From assembly GCA_021432635.1 (NCBI GenBank), contig MU270077.1:1-64000 (forward strand): a stretch of 64,000 nt of DNA, given 5' to 3'. Numbering within the stretch: position 1 is the first letter of the stretch; each line of letters begins with the position of its first letter. The DNA is from Thozetella sp. PMI_491. Lineage: Eukaryota > Ascomycota > Sordariomycetes > Chaetosphaeriales > Chaetosphaeriaceae. Shown piece after piece: positions 35,717 through 45,696 of the stretch. A program made the translations under genes and the position numbers. Under the pieces are notes generated by a model. The model saw nothing but the letters and a program-made list of their open reading frames with translations. It was not told the DNA's origin and did no database searches.

Positions 35717-36682
35717 GACGGCCTGTCCATGCAGAAAGGCGACGCTGGCGGTCCTGGCGTGGGAGAAAGATGGCGGTATCCGACGGTGTCGAGGCAGTGC
35801 TGCTGTGCTCTGGTACCTTGCCTTGCTTGCGTAGGTGCTTGCTTGTACAGCGGCGGCACCAGAGCGTGAATGGCGGGGTAGCAACCTGTAGCTCCTGCTT
35901 TTGACATTCACTCCACCAATTACCTAAGCCAAATCCGGCATCGACCTAACTAGCTAAGGCCCACCAAGTCTTCCGTGAACTCCAAGCTGGAAGACAGCGA
36001 TTAAAAGGCGAAAGGCGAGGTAAGGTAGGTTTAGGTGGATGATTTCCTTGCCCCGGCCAGCATACGGCCGAGGTGCCATGTCATTGCGAGCCAATGGGTA
36101 CTTGATTAATGTTTCTGAAGCAAAATGCATGTACGGAATATAGAAAGAGGGCATCTTTGCGGCAACTGTAGCTCGGTTTGAGAGTGGGAAGCTTCGAGTG
36201 CCACGGTACCTACCGAGTCCTCAGGTGCTACTAGGTAGCTACCGATTGATTTACTCAGGTCTACGGACTGATTACCTCGCCTGCGCTATACATCACACAC
36301 CCTTGGTCACTTGTTGCGGCCGCGTACCGAAGAACTGGCTTCATGGGATAAATATTTTCCACTATGAGCCCACAGGCACCCTCATTACGAGTTGGTGAAA
36401 GGGGCGTCATGCTGCCAAGACGCAGCCGCTGCGCGGTCATATGAGAACGGGATGCTTGGGTTGCTTCCACTTTCTATACTGTAGGCCCGAACCAATTCGT
36501 CGAAGTACTCTTAAATGGTTCGATGTCACCACTCTATGTTCCTTTCTACTCTCACTTCAACTGAGGATTATCTTTCCTCTTCCTATTTTTTACAAGTGAC
36601 GCCACTCTTCCGAGGGATATAATATACAAAGCCCGATTAATGGCACCTAGCTCAGCTGCCAGTCAACAGGCCGCCTCGCAGC
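35717..36682. other. Intergenic: SKI8 promoter and bL32m 3' region
   Basis: Both neighbours are on the minus strand. TAGGTA/TACCTA motifs occur at 36018-36033 and 36203-36244. Frames are short; no gene is seen. Confidence 0.5.
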
Positions 36683-37173
36683 TCATGGCGTCGCATCTGT
36701 GGTCGTCTTCTTCTCGCCCTTCATCACCCCCTGGAGCACTAATTGAACGGTTAGCAGGCATTCATCAGGCAGCATGACAGAAGTGGTGTCTTACTCGCGG
36801 TGCAGTTTGGGCATAGATAGTGCATCCTCTTCGTCTCCCCACACGCTGGGCACTTGCACAGAGATGTGACGTCCTTCAACGCTTTGCCTGCCATTTGCCT
36901 ATGTCTTTTCTTCGAGTGGGTGGTTTTCTTCTTCGGAACGGCTCTAAGAATTGACTCCCACAGCCCCTCAAGCAGAGACGGTATTGACGGGAGGCCGATC
37001 TGGATCGAGGCCGGCACCGCAGAAGCGAGCGAAGGGAAGAGACGCCCACCCGCTAGCGGCGATGGGAGTAGAGTTGCACTTGTAGTCGAGGAGAGAAATG
37101 TGCGTGAGAGTCTGGGTAGGCTAAAGGAGCCTGTGACGGCTGACCTGAGGCCTGGCGCCGCCAATGCAGCCAT
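36683..37173 (-). CDS. Mitochondrial ribosomal protein bL32m
   Basis: Exons 37173-36795 and 36738-36683; the 56-base intron has a GCTAAC branch site. The product is 144 aa. Residues 1 to about 40 are rich in Arg, Ser and Ala with no acidic residues, as in a mitochondrial presequence. The mature part starts around VPKKKTTHSKKRHRQMAGK, the bL32 signature, and contains two CxxC pairs (CPAC and CPNC) that form the zinc ribbon of bL32m. The last exon adds MLQGVMKGEKKTTTDATP. The protein belongs to the large mitochondrial subunit. The ATG at 37173 is chosen because upstream residues read as leader. The gene is divergent from the septin gene. Confidence 0.93.
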
Positions 37174-37837
37174 CTTGAGTGAAAGCTTGCCAGCACAGAT
37201 CCGGTGGTTCTCTCGACGTGGCTTTCGGTCGCACTGGAGGGGTTCGTCGTGGGAGTCGAAAGAAGAAGAGGTTTGAAGTAGAGACGCAGTCTCAGTGTGG
37301 ATGTTGCGTGCTTCGTGACTGTGATTGTGGGCGGAGGCGGTCGTCGTGTGCTGCCTGTGGTTCGCGTCCCATTCCCCAGAAAAAGTTCGACGGCATCGCG
37401 CGAGGTCGTCTGCCGTCGCCGTAGCTTTGGGGTGGGGCTCCAACAGCACGGTCCACCTTCAACGGCATGCTATTGACGTGAAGCACGGACAGGATACAGC
37501 CAATCAAAGACCGCCAACTCTCTCCCCCTTTCCCCATCCATTCACGGCCCCTTGGAGGGAAATTATTATTTGGGCGAAGGCTGGCAGGAGGCGGGAAAGG
37601 GCGAGGAAAATCCCCTAGCCACGTTTTTGGCCGTGTCAAACTTCGCCGACCTACCTACTTCATCTTCGAGCTTCGTCCACACCTTAATCTACCCTCACGA
37701 ACCCAACTGATCACACCGCTGCCGCCTTTCCGCTGCCCTAACAGCCCCTGACGAGCATATCTGGCGTCTGCTTTTTTTGGAATAGGGAAACCTTTTTCAG
37801 TCAATCATTCATCAACGGCCGCCCCTGAATCGTCAAA
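37174..37837. promoter_or_regulatory. Shared divergent promoter, bL32m and septin
   Basis: 664 bases separate the two start codons. CT-rich stretches and one CCTACCTAC motif (about 37650) precede the septin start, whose context is GTCAAAATGGC. No other gene is seen. Confidence 0.6.
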
Positions 37838-38995
37838 ATGGCTGCCATGCCCGCTGCGACCATCTACCCCCAGAGCCACGTCGGTTTCGACAGCATCACC
37901 TCGCAGATCGAACGCAAGCTCCTTAAGCGTGGTTTTCAATTCAATGTCATCTGCGTCGGTGAGTCGAGTTGTCCGCGTGCTCCAATCGCCGCCACTCCTC
38001 CTGTTGTTGTTTCGCAACTGACGTGTATCGTACTGGTCAGGCCAGACGGGTCTGGGCAAGTCCACCTTGATCAACACCATCTTCGCCTCCCACTTGATCG
38101 AGTCCAAGGGCCGTCTTCAGCCTGAGGAGATAATCCGCAGCACCACCGAAATCCACCCCGTGTCGCACATCATCGAGGAGAATGGCGTCCGGCTTCGCCT
38201 CAACATCGTCGATACCCCGGGTTACGGCGACCTGATCAACAACGATCGGTGCTGGGACCCCATCGTCAAGTATATCAAGGACCAGCACTCCGCCTACCTG
38301 CGAAAGGAGCTCACCGCCCAGCGCGAGCGTTACATCCAGGACACTCGCATCCACTGCTGCCTCTTCTTCATCCAGCCCTCGGGCCACTCGCTGAAGCCAA
38401 TCGACATTGTTGTGCTGAAGAAGCTTTCTGATGTTGTCAACGTCGTGCCCGTCATCGCCAAGGCGGATTCGTTGACGCTGGAGGAGAGGCAGGCTTTCAA
38501 GGAACGCATTAAGGAGGAGTTTGCCTTCCACAACCTCAAGATGTACCCCTACGACAACGACGAGTTTGACGATGAGGAGAGGGCTGTCAACAGCCAGATC
38601 AAGGTATGCAGAGCGCTTTGGACCCCCTTATACTTGACCCATTAGCTGACTTCTTTGGTGAACAGAACCTCATTCCGTTCGCCGTCGTCGGATCCGAGAA
38701 GTCGATCATCGTCAATGGCAAGCAGGTTCGTGGCCGCCAGAACCGTTGGGGCGTGATCAATGTTGAGGACGAGAACCACTGCGAATTCGTCTACCTCCGG
38801 AACTTCCTCCTCAGGACCCACCTCCAGGACCTGATTGAGACGACTTCTCAGATACACTACGAAACCTTCCGTGCCAAGCAGCTTCTTGCCCTGAAGGAGA
38901 GCAGCGCGCAAGGACACGGCAGCAGGCCAATCAGCCCGGCCGCCGACCGGGAGATGAGCCGAAGCTCGCAACGGATGACAATGAATGGCTACTAA
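37838..38995 (+). CDS. Septin, CDC10 class
   Basis: Exons 37838-37958, 38041-38603 and 38666-38995; introns are 82 and 62 bases. The product is 337 aa. It opens like yeast Cdc10 (SHVGFDSITSQIERKLLKRGFQF). G1 is GQTGLGKST (41-49), G3 DTPGYGD, G4 AKAD, and the septin unique element follows with GRQNRWGVINVE and RTHLQDLIETTS. The short C-terminus lacks a coiled coil, as Cdc10 does, which supports that class (Aspergillus AspD, fission yeast Spn2, Magnaporthe Sep4). Septins form GTP-bound hetero-oligomeric filaments at septa and hyphal tips. Class assignment rests on the N-terminus and missing coiled coil. Confidence 0.93.
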
Positions 38996-39615
38996 ATAGC
39001 CAGTTTTGCCCTCGGCACCGCGCTCTGCCGGAGGCAGTGACGAAGAATGAAGCGCATACTCTACTTTGCCTCTCTTGTCCGTTGCAGCTGCCTCTTGATA
39101 TCCCTGGAAGAGTCTATTTAAGAGGGGATGGTGTGCATCCTCTTCCATTTTTACGACGAAAAAAGGAATGGATGAGAAGGATACCGAAGGGTAACGGTGG
39201 AAGAAGCGCGATGTGGATTACGGGCTATATCCCGCCTGGCTTCTGGTGTCCTGTGCGTTGTCGGCGACTCGATGTTCCCGTGGATTGGCCTGACTATTAC
39301 CTCTTTTTACTATTTTCTTTTTCTTTTTCTTCTAACCAGTACCCGAAGCACCTTCTCATCTTTCTAACTCTTCGTAATCCCACAGCCCTCTCCCCCTTTA
39401 ATAGAGAGCTAGTTTTGATACCTAGTGGAAAACCTATGCGTGAACTTGGTGCTTTTCTGACTGGTCATCTATGGGAGTGGGATATTCGTTCAGAGGCTCA
39501 TGCCTGAGGTCCCTGGGGCGTCGTACAGCCGTCTCTATGCCGCTCTCATGGTCGTGATTAATGTCCTTCACTTGGCCCTCTTGCGTAGGCATTCCACAAG
39601 CATGGTTGCTACCCG
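38996..39615. other. Convergent 3' region, septin and guanylate kinase
   Basis: Septin and guanylate kinase end toward each other. The septin side is T-rich (39300-39330). No frame of interest and no RNA gene is seen. Confidence 0.55.
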
Positions 39616-40513
39616 TTAGGGTTCCGCTGGCTCGTAGACGAAACTCTCGAGCTCGGCGAAGGCCTTGGGCAGGTCGTCGTTTACGATAAGACGGTCGTAG
39701 GCTCCGGGTTCCTTAGAGTATGCTAGTTCGTTTTTCGCCTGACGGAGTCGGGCTTGGATGCTTTCCTCCTTTTCCGTCCCCCGGCCGCGCAATCGCTTCT
39801 CCAGCTCCTCCTCCGAGGGAGGAGCGACAAAGACGTACCGTGCTGGGAACTTGGACTGTTTAATTTGCTTTACTCCTTCAATCTCGATGTCGAGCACCAC
39901 TAGCTTGCCCTTGGCGGTTTGCTCTTCGATCGTTTGCTTACTAGTGCCATAGAAGTTGCTTCCGAATTGCGCGTGCCTGCAACAGGTGGTTAATAGAAGA
40001 GGCAGAAGGAGAAGCCGTTGGCCACCCACTCGACGAAGCCATCCTTTGCAACCAGGTCTTGGAACTCTTCCTTCGTTACTACCGTGCCGTTAGCCATGCG
40101 GCCTGTGCTTACAACACATCCTTTATCCGGCCAACGAACCAAAGTGGTAGTCGACTCCAGCCTTCTCGCCGGGGCGAGGGCCACGCGTTGTATGCGATAC
40201 GGACAAGGTGAAGGAATCGGGGTACTATGGGTATCCGAGGTGGTCAGCATTGGGTCTCGCAGCAATGAAGGGTCATACGGAGCCTTCACACCTTCTCGAA
40301 CAACTTTTTGTACAGTGTGCCCTTCCCGACACCACTCGGCCCGAAGACGACAATAGGGCGGCGGTCCGTAGCTTCTCGACGCATGGTGGACGCCATGGTG
40401 CGAATGCTGGGCGGCTGTCGAGAGAGACGGTTGAAGAAAAGGACTTGCGTAGCCCGGGGAGCGGCGGCTACGCTGTGTGTAATGGGGAAAGAGCGGCGAA
40501 TTGCTGAGTGCAT
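39616..40513 (-). CDS. GUK1: Guanylate kinase, with possible mitochondrial-form start
   Basis: Exons 40513-40292, 40224-40140, 40078-40030 and 39976-39616; introns are 67, 61 and 53 bases. The enzyme phosphorylates (d)GMP to (d)GDP. It has the P-loop FGPSGVGKGT, the GMP-binding SVSHTTRGPRPGE and VDYHF, then EGVKQIKQ and the family end. The ATG at 40396 gives the usual 199-aa cytosolic enzyme starting MASTMRRE. The in-frame ATG at 40513 gives 238 aa, the extra 39 residues starting MHSAIRRSFPITHS with many Arg and no Asp or Glu, as in a matrix-targeting presequence. Which start is used, or both, is not visible. The exon 3 donor (GA|GTGGGT) was chosen to restore FVEHAQFG. Confidence 0.92.
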
Positions 40514-40928
40514 TCGTGGGGAAGACACAACGTTCTTCTCTTTCGGTCTGGCCGTGGGTGGAAAAGAAGCAAACCAGGAGGCAAGGTACGTACTTTACCT
40601 CCCACTGCCTCTGGCGATGCGTTTTGGGCCCCACTTTCCCCCACCTCCCCCAACGCCACCTCCAACAGCTCACCGGATCGCCTGGCAGCGGACATGTAAC
40701 GAACAGGGCAGGCAGGGTATCTAGGCAGGCAACCCTGCTCACCGCTTCTCTAGCGGTGTGCTTGGATACACGCATAGCTTCAAATAACTTCGAAAGCGGC
40801 ATATCCTCTCTTGACCGTGAGCGTTTAACACCACATTGCTACCGATCTAGAGCAAGAAGGAAGCTAAGAGCCGCCCCGTGGCGCCCAAGGCAGGCACAGC
40901 TGGCTTGAAAAATGGTCTTCCTCACCGA
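40514..40928. promoter_or_regulatory. Shared divergent promoter, guanylate kinase and OB-fold-like genes
   Basis: About 415 bases (530 if the shorter kinase start is used) between divergent starts. CT/CA-rich near 40635-40675. No motif is named. Confidence 0.5.
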
Positions 40929-42185
40929 ATGCTCATGTCCACGGCGCAAGCAAGTTCTCCGCCGCTCATAGAGCCGGACGTGGTACCCATCGATGATTCC
41001 CAACGGTTTGCACTCAAGCCGCTCATCGCCGACCTGGTCCGATCGCGCCGATGTGTGCCCGGGGCCGTCCTTCTAGTTGAGGGGTTCGATGCTCATGTCG
41101 AGCTGGGGGGGCAGAAGCGGGCTGCTAGGCTTCTGCTGGGCGATGGAGAGCTTTGCATCCAAGCGCTGCTCGCCCCGGACCTCCATGCCTTGGTCGACTC
41201 TGGCCAAGTCTACGCTGGCTGCTACGTTCGGCTGGCTAGGTTCTACATAAGGAAGGTCGGTCTGCTCGCCGAAGAGGAAGGAGGGAGCGCTCGCGCCCAG
41301 GACGGCCACCTAGGAGATAGGGACGTCGAAATTGCTATCGAAGAGACACGCAGCCGGCCGGCAGAGATGGTGTTTATTATCATCAAGGCCTTCGAGACTG
41401 TCGGCTGGAGTAACGTCTACCTGGCAATGCTAGGCGAGCCACCGAGGCATACTGTCAGCTTCCAGAGACGGCCCGAAACACCTAGGCTGCAAGACACGGC
41501 GACCCTCGGCGGCGCGGCAGATTCGGAGACTGTGGGCTCGGTCATACCAGTCACGAAGATGCCCGTCCAGCCGGCGCCGGGGCCCGTCCCGATCAAGACA
41601 ACCGAAGCCGGTGGTGGACATGGCAGCGAAGATGACTCCGACGCTGAGAACGCATTTGAGACGATGGAAGTCTCCGAGATGAGGCTTGCTCAGCGGCGGG
41701 CTGAGCTGTCTGCCCACGTTGGCAGGAAACCGCCGCACGGGGAGCTGCAGCCATTGCTCTCGAGCAAGCCAATCCGCCCGCACAAGCTTACCCCGTTGCG
41801 ATCAATACCAAATCTGCCCTACAAACAGAACTGGGCAGTCAATGTGCTGGCCGTCGTGGAATCACTGTCTGAGGTTGAACCTTCCAACTTGCCCCCTTAC
41901 GTCCAACGGACTGCCCGTCTCGTCGATTCGACCACCTCGAAGCAGGTCCACCTAACAGTGTTCCTGGACCCGGAAGCCTTTGCACCCAGAGTGGGTAGCG
42001 TGGTCTTGCTTTTAGGAGTCAAGAACCATCGATTTGACGGCGGTTGCCTGAAGAAATACGCTAGTGATAGGCCTGGGGGCGGAACGGATTGGTGGATCGA
42101 GGATCCATGGGAGCTGGATTGGTGTGATGTTGCAGGACTTAAAGCTTGGTGGGATGCTCTACGAGTTGGACATTCTATCCTCTAA
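40929..42185 (+). CDS. Unnamed protein with two probable OB-folds
   Basis: A single exon of 418 aa; a second Met two codons later is an equal start candidate. The N-terminal part (about 25-175) reads as strands typical of an OB-fold (GAVLLVEGFDAHVEL, AARLLLGDGELCIQALL, YAGCYVRLARFYIRKVG). A Ser/Pro/acidic linker follows. The C-terminal part (about 310-415) looks like a second OB-fold: NWAVNVLAVVESLSEVEPSN, TARLVDSTTSKQVHLTVFLD, VGSVVLLLGVKNHRFDGG, then a Trp-rich end. The second part has the feel of single-stranded DNA-binding folds of the RPA70 or Pot1 kind, including the FDGGCLKKY turn. I cannot give it a name. A role in DNA or telomere metabolism would be inference only. Confidence 0.75.
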   Translation: MLMSTAQASSPPLIEPDVVPIDDSQRFALKPLIADLVRSRRCVPGAVLLVEGFDAHVELGGQKRAARLLLGDGELCIQALLAPDLHALVDSGQVYAGCYVRLARFYIRKVGLLAEEEGGSARAQDGHLGDRDVEIAIEETRSRPAEMVFIIIKAFETVGWSNVYLAMLGEPPRHTVSFQRRPETPRLQDTATLGGAADSETVGSVIPVTKMPVQPAPGPVPIKTTEAGGGHGSEDDSDAENAFETMEVSEMRLAQRRAELSAHVGRKPPHGELQPLLSSKPIRPHKLTPLRSIPNLPYKQNWAVNVLAVVESLSEVEPSNLPPYVQRTARLVDSTTSKQVHLTVFLDPEAFAPRVGSVVLLLGVKNHRFDGGCLKKYASDRPGGGTDWWIEDPWELDWCDVAGLKAWWDALRVGHSIL

Positions 42186-42538
42186 GTATGCAAAATGAAG
42201 ATGACGCCAGAGCTCGTTGAACTCGGCTAGTTGCGCCCTCTCATTATCCTCGAGCGAGCCAACTCAAAGCTACATTCTCCTCGGAATTGGCATCGGCATC
42301 CGGCAACGGCAAGTCCTGGACGTTCCGGGAACTTTAGAAGACTAGGTCTCTCGCGGCGGGGTAGCACGCCAAATCGCGGAATTGTGGCGTCGGAACAAGT
42401 AGAAAAGGAAGCACCCCTCTCGGACTTACCACCCGGTTTGCGCCAAGTTGTATCTTGCACGTAACGAACGCGATTGCACTTGGCCAAGCCATTTCCTGTT
42501 CCGACCCTTGAATGACACCGTTGACGTGAACTTTAAAG
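42186..42538. other. Intergenic, tandem plus-strand genes
   Basis: 353 bases between the stop of the OB-fold-like gene and the start of the GRE2-like gene. Presumed terminator plus promoter; nothing distinct is seen. Confidence 0.5.
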
Positions 42539-43902
42539 ATGACCAAAGTACTACTAACCGGTAGGCGGATCACCTCCCTCGTCCCCCCCCCGCATCTCAT
42601 TTGCCCCCTTCGCAAGACAAGCGCTAACCACCGTGGCTGCGTATAGGAGGATCGGGCTTTATCGCCGGTAGGCTTCATATTTGGTTCAGGCAGGGCCCAG
42701 AGAGAGAAGTGCTGACATAGACGCACCGGCAAAGCGCACATCCTAGACCAACTTCTAGCTAAGGGCCATCACGTCGTCACCACTGTGCGGTCGGAAGAGA
42801 AGGCCGAGAAGATCCGTCAAGCTTATCCAGATAAGACCCCTGAGGAGCTCAGCGTCGTCATCGTCCCGGACATTGCCCAGCCAGATGCCTTCGATGAGGT
42901 GGCCAAGACCCCAGGTCTCGAGGTAGTGCTCCACACTGCCTCTCCCTTCCACTTCAACATCAGTAAGGCTGCTTCCACGCCGAAATGCTACGCAGGTAAT
43001 TACTGTGAATATTGATCCGTTCAGGTGATCCCAAGACGGACCTGGTCGACCCAGCCGTGATTGGCACGACGGGTATCCTCCGGGCCATCGCGCGTTCTGC
43101 ACCAAGCGTCCGCCGCGTCGTTGTGACCTCGTCCTTTGCTGCAATCCTAGACGAGGCAAAGTTGACGGACTCGAACACTATCTTTACTGAGGCATCTTGG
43201 AACCCGGTGACCATCAATGATATACACAGGAGCAACGCCACAGCTTACAGAGCGTCCAAGACCCTGGCTGAGAAGGCCGCGTGGGATTTCGTCGCAGACA
43301 AGGCCAACAATGTCAAATTTGACCTTGCAACCGTCAACCCTCCGTTGGTATTCGGCCCAGTTGTCCACTACCTTGCGAGCCTGGACGCGATCAACACGAG
43401 CAATCGAAGTCTCGCCGATGTCCTCCAGGGCAAATGGAAGGAAGCGATACCTCCAGGAGGCGCGGTCCAGAACTGGATAGACGTTCGAGATGTCGCCACC
43501 GCTCACGTCAAAGCCGGCCTAGAGCTTCCAGAAGCTGGGGGAAAGAGAATCTTTACCGCAGCCGGGGCCTACACGAACCTAGAGATGGCCGAAATCGTAG
43601 CCAGTAACTTTCCGGACATAGCCGACAAGCTGCCGTCAAAGGAGACGAGGAGTGCCGCTAGTGCGCAGAAGAGAACCAACTTTGACAACTCGGCATCCAA
43701 AAGCCTGCTGGGGATCGAATGGGTAAGGTCCTTCTTTTTTCTGCAACCCCCCCCATCCACGAACACTTTCTCCCACGCTTCCACCTCATCCACATGAGAT
43801 GTCATCATAAGTCTCCCAAGTATAGCTAACCGGAACGAGCAGATTCCGTTCGAAACTACGATTGTTGACACCATCAAAAGCCTGCAGGAGGTTGCCGCTT
43901 AA
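42539..43902 (+). CDS. GRE2-like NADPH-dependent reductase (extended SDR)
   Basis: Exons 42539-42560, 42647-42667, 42735-42962, 43025-43722 and 43843-43902; introns are 86, 67, 62 and 120 bases. The product is 342 aa. Exons 1 and 2 are only 22 and 21 bases and together encode the Rossmann motif TGGSGFIAAH, completed by exon 3. The enzyme keeps Ser in VVTSSFAAIL, catalytic YRASK, and NWIDVRDVATAH, all typical of the ketoreductase/cinnamyl-alcohol-dehydrogenase-like group with yeast Gre2. Such enzymes reduce aldehydes and ketones such as methylglyoxal. The natural substrate here is unknown. The exon 3 acceptor (CAAAG) is not pyrimidine-rich but is the only one restoring the frame. Confidence 0.88.
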
Positions 43903-44035
43903 GTCGAGGTGCCTAACAACGGTCCTATCCGCCCCAATATTAACTAGATAGAACCATCACTAGAAGAGGCTGCGGAATTATACGAGTGCTATTATGCCCC
44001 CCCCCCCTCCATAGGTCTTGCCATCAAGTTTAGCT

Positions 44036-45192
44036 TTAATCTCGAGTCTCCTCCAGTCCTTCGATGCGGTGCAGCAGCGCCTCCTTCCAAGCGGCATACT
44101 CGCGCCTGTTCCTCTGGCTAAGAAAGTCTACCTTGTCTTGAAACATTGTGTCCGGTTTCCTAACTTGGAGTTCGGCCAACTCGGTTGATACACTGCCAAT
44201 ATCGCCCTCGGGTAGGGGGGCGAGATCGTTCAAATCTTTTGCCCAGTCGCTCTCCAACCACCCGTGCCGGCTGATCCAGAGGGCTGTTGCATCAAGGTCC
44301 TTTCCCTTGATATCCTGCCAGCCCTCCCACGCCTCGCCTCGCTCATCATTCTCAAGCGACAACGAGCTTCTAGCCAGTCTGAAGGCCTCGACAACCTGTT
44401 TGCGGGCGTGGGCGTAGCGTTGTTCATCTAGCCCTTCCGGAGGCATCGAAACGGACCTCCAGGCATACATGTACAGTGCACCAAGCAATGAGACGAGATT
44501 GCCCTTGACCCATTCATCACCTGTTAAGCGCCCATGGGGGACCACAATCTGTTCCATGGCCGCGATCACAGTTGGTCCTATGCGGGCTTCGCCGAGTTCC
44601 CTGGTGAGAATTCGAAGAGTTGGTCTGACCCACAAAGGTAGCTCTTGTCGGCCGCGGGAGGTTGGCGTCTTGATCGACTGTCCCCGCTTCGGAGTTTTGC
44701 CGAGCCCGCTGGCAGATGCACTGCGAAACGGGGCCAGCGAGTCCTGCTTGGAAGGGGCTGTTCTTGACGGGAGTGCATGGTTCACGGGCGAGGAAGCAGC
44801 CTCGCGACGCTTCGATCCTGAGGTGGTCCTTCCAGGGGAGGGTCCAGCTGGCAGGATCTTGTCCAGGTGGTTGTAGAGCCTTTTGTAGATGCGGGGTGGA
44901 ATCGGTGGCCGCGATTCGATGGGTGGGAGATTTAAGGCTATCTTCAACCTGGCGACAAGGTTAGCGAGGCAAAAGCCGGCGAGACAAAATCCGGCGAGGT
45001 GCTGACGGACCGATCGCACGCGATATGGGCACAGGCATGGAGTCTCGCAACCTCCTCCTCGGCCTTCAGCGTGCTGGCACGGTGTCTAGATTGCGCGAGG
45101 AGTGCAGTAGCGAGCTGCACCAGTGAGGGGGGGACAGCTTCATTGAGGGTGGGAAGTAGAGAGCCCAGCGCCTGATCGATTGAGCGATTCAT
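44036..45192 (-). CDS. ORC6: Origin recognition complex subunit 6
   Basis: Exons 45192-45011 and 44948-44036 with a 62-base intron containing a GCTAAC branch site. The product is 364 aa. The N-terminal helical domain reads NRSIDQALGSLLPTLNEAVP and VQLATALLAQSRHRASTLK, then EEEVARLHACAHIACDR|LKIALNLPPI, the cyclin-box/TFIIB-like fold of fungal Orc6. Ser/Pro/Lys-rich sequence follows (about 110-165), with SP/TP sites suited to CDK control. A second conserved domain (LPLWVRPTLRILTRELG onward) follows. Orc6 completes the origin recognition complex and binds Cdt1 during MCM loading. The gene converges with the GRE2-like gene (133 bases between stops) and is divergent from YME1. Confidence 0.9.
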
Positions 45193-45696
45193 AGCGTGGA
45201 TGGTGGGTGCTTTGGTGATATCTAGTTAGCCCTTGGACCGGGCGTGGGATGGATCAATTAACCTGTCCTTGCGCGTGGGAGACTCCGGGACGAATCCCCA
45301 GAGTGGCATGAATGTGTGTATCCTGGCAAGCTGGCAAGCTGAGCCAGTTGACAAAGTCCCTGTGGCGTATTCCGTATATCCTGTCCTATACTCGTGTACT
45401 CCAAGGTATTTCTTCGCAAGACCAAGCCACGCCTATCGCGGTCTCATGAGGAGGATAGACACGGTTCCATCGCACTGAGCGACGCCTGGTCACGTGGCGA
45501 TAGAAGCCAAAGCTCGGGCCATGGAAGCCCTTAGTAAGAAGACCCGGGGAAAAACCGGCGGCGGGCTACGGCCGATGTGGGTCGAAGAGGTCATGGGCCA
45601 TTCTCGACCCGAACACCCCATCGCCTTCCATCGGACAAACCACAATCACCGCACCGCATCGCAGTTCTCTGTCGGTGTGCTCGACCAGCGAGCAAG
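45193..45696. promoter_or_regulatory. Shared divergent promoter, ORC6 and YME1
   Basis: 504 bases between divergent starts. Short frames only. A CAAGCTGG direct repeat occurs at about 45327-45342. No named control site. Confidence 0.5.
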
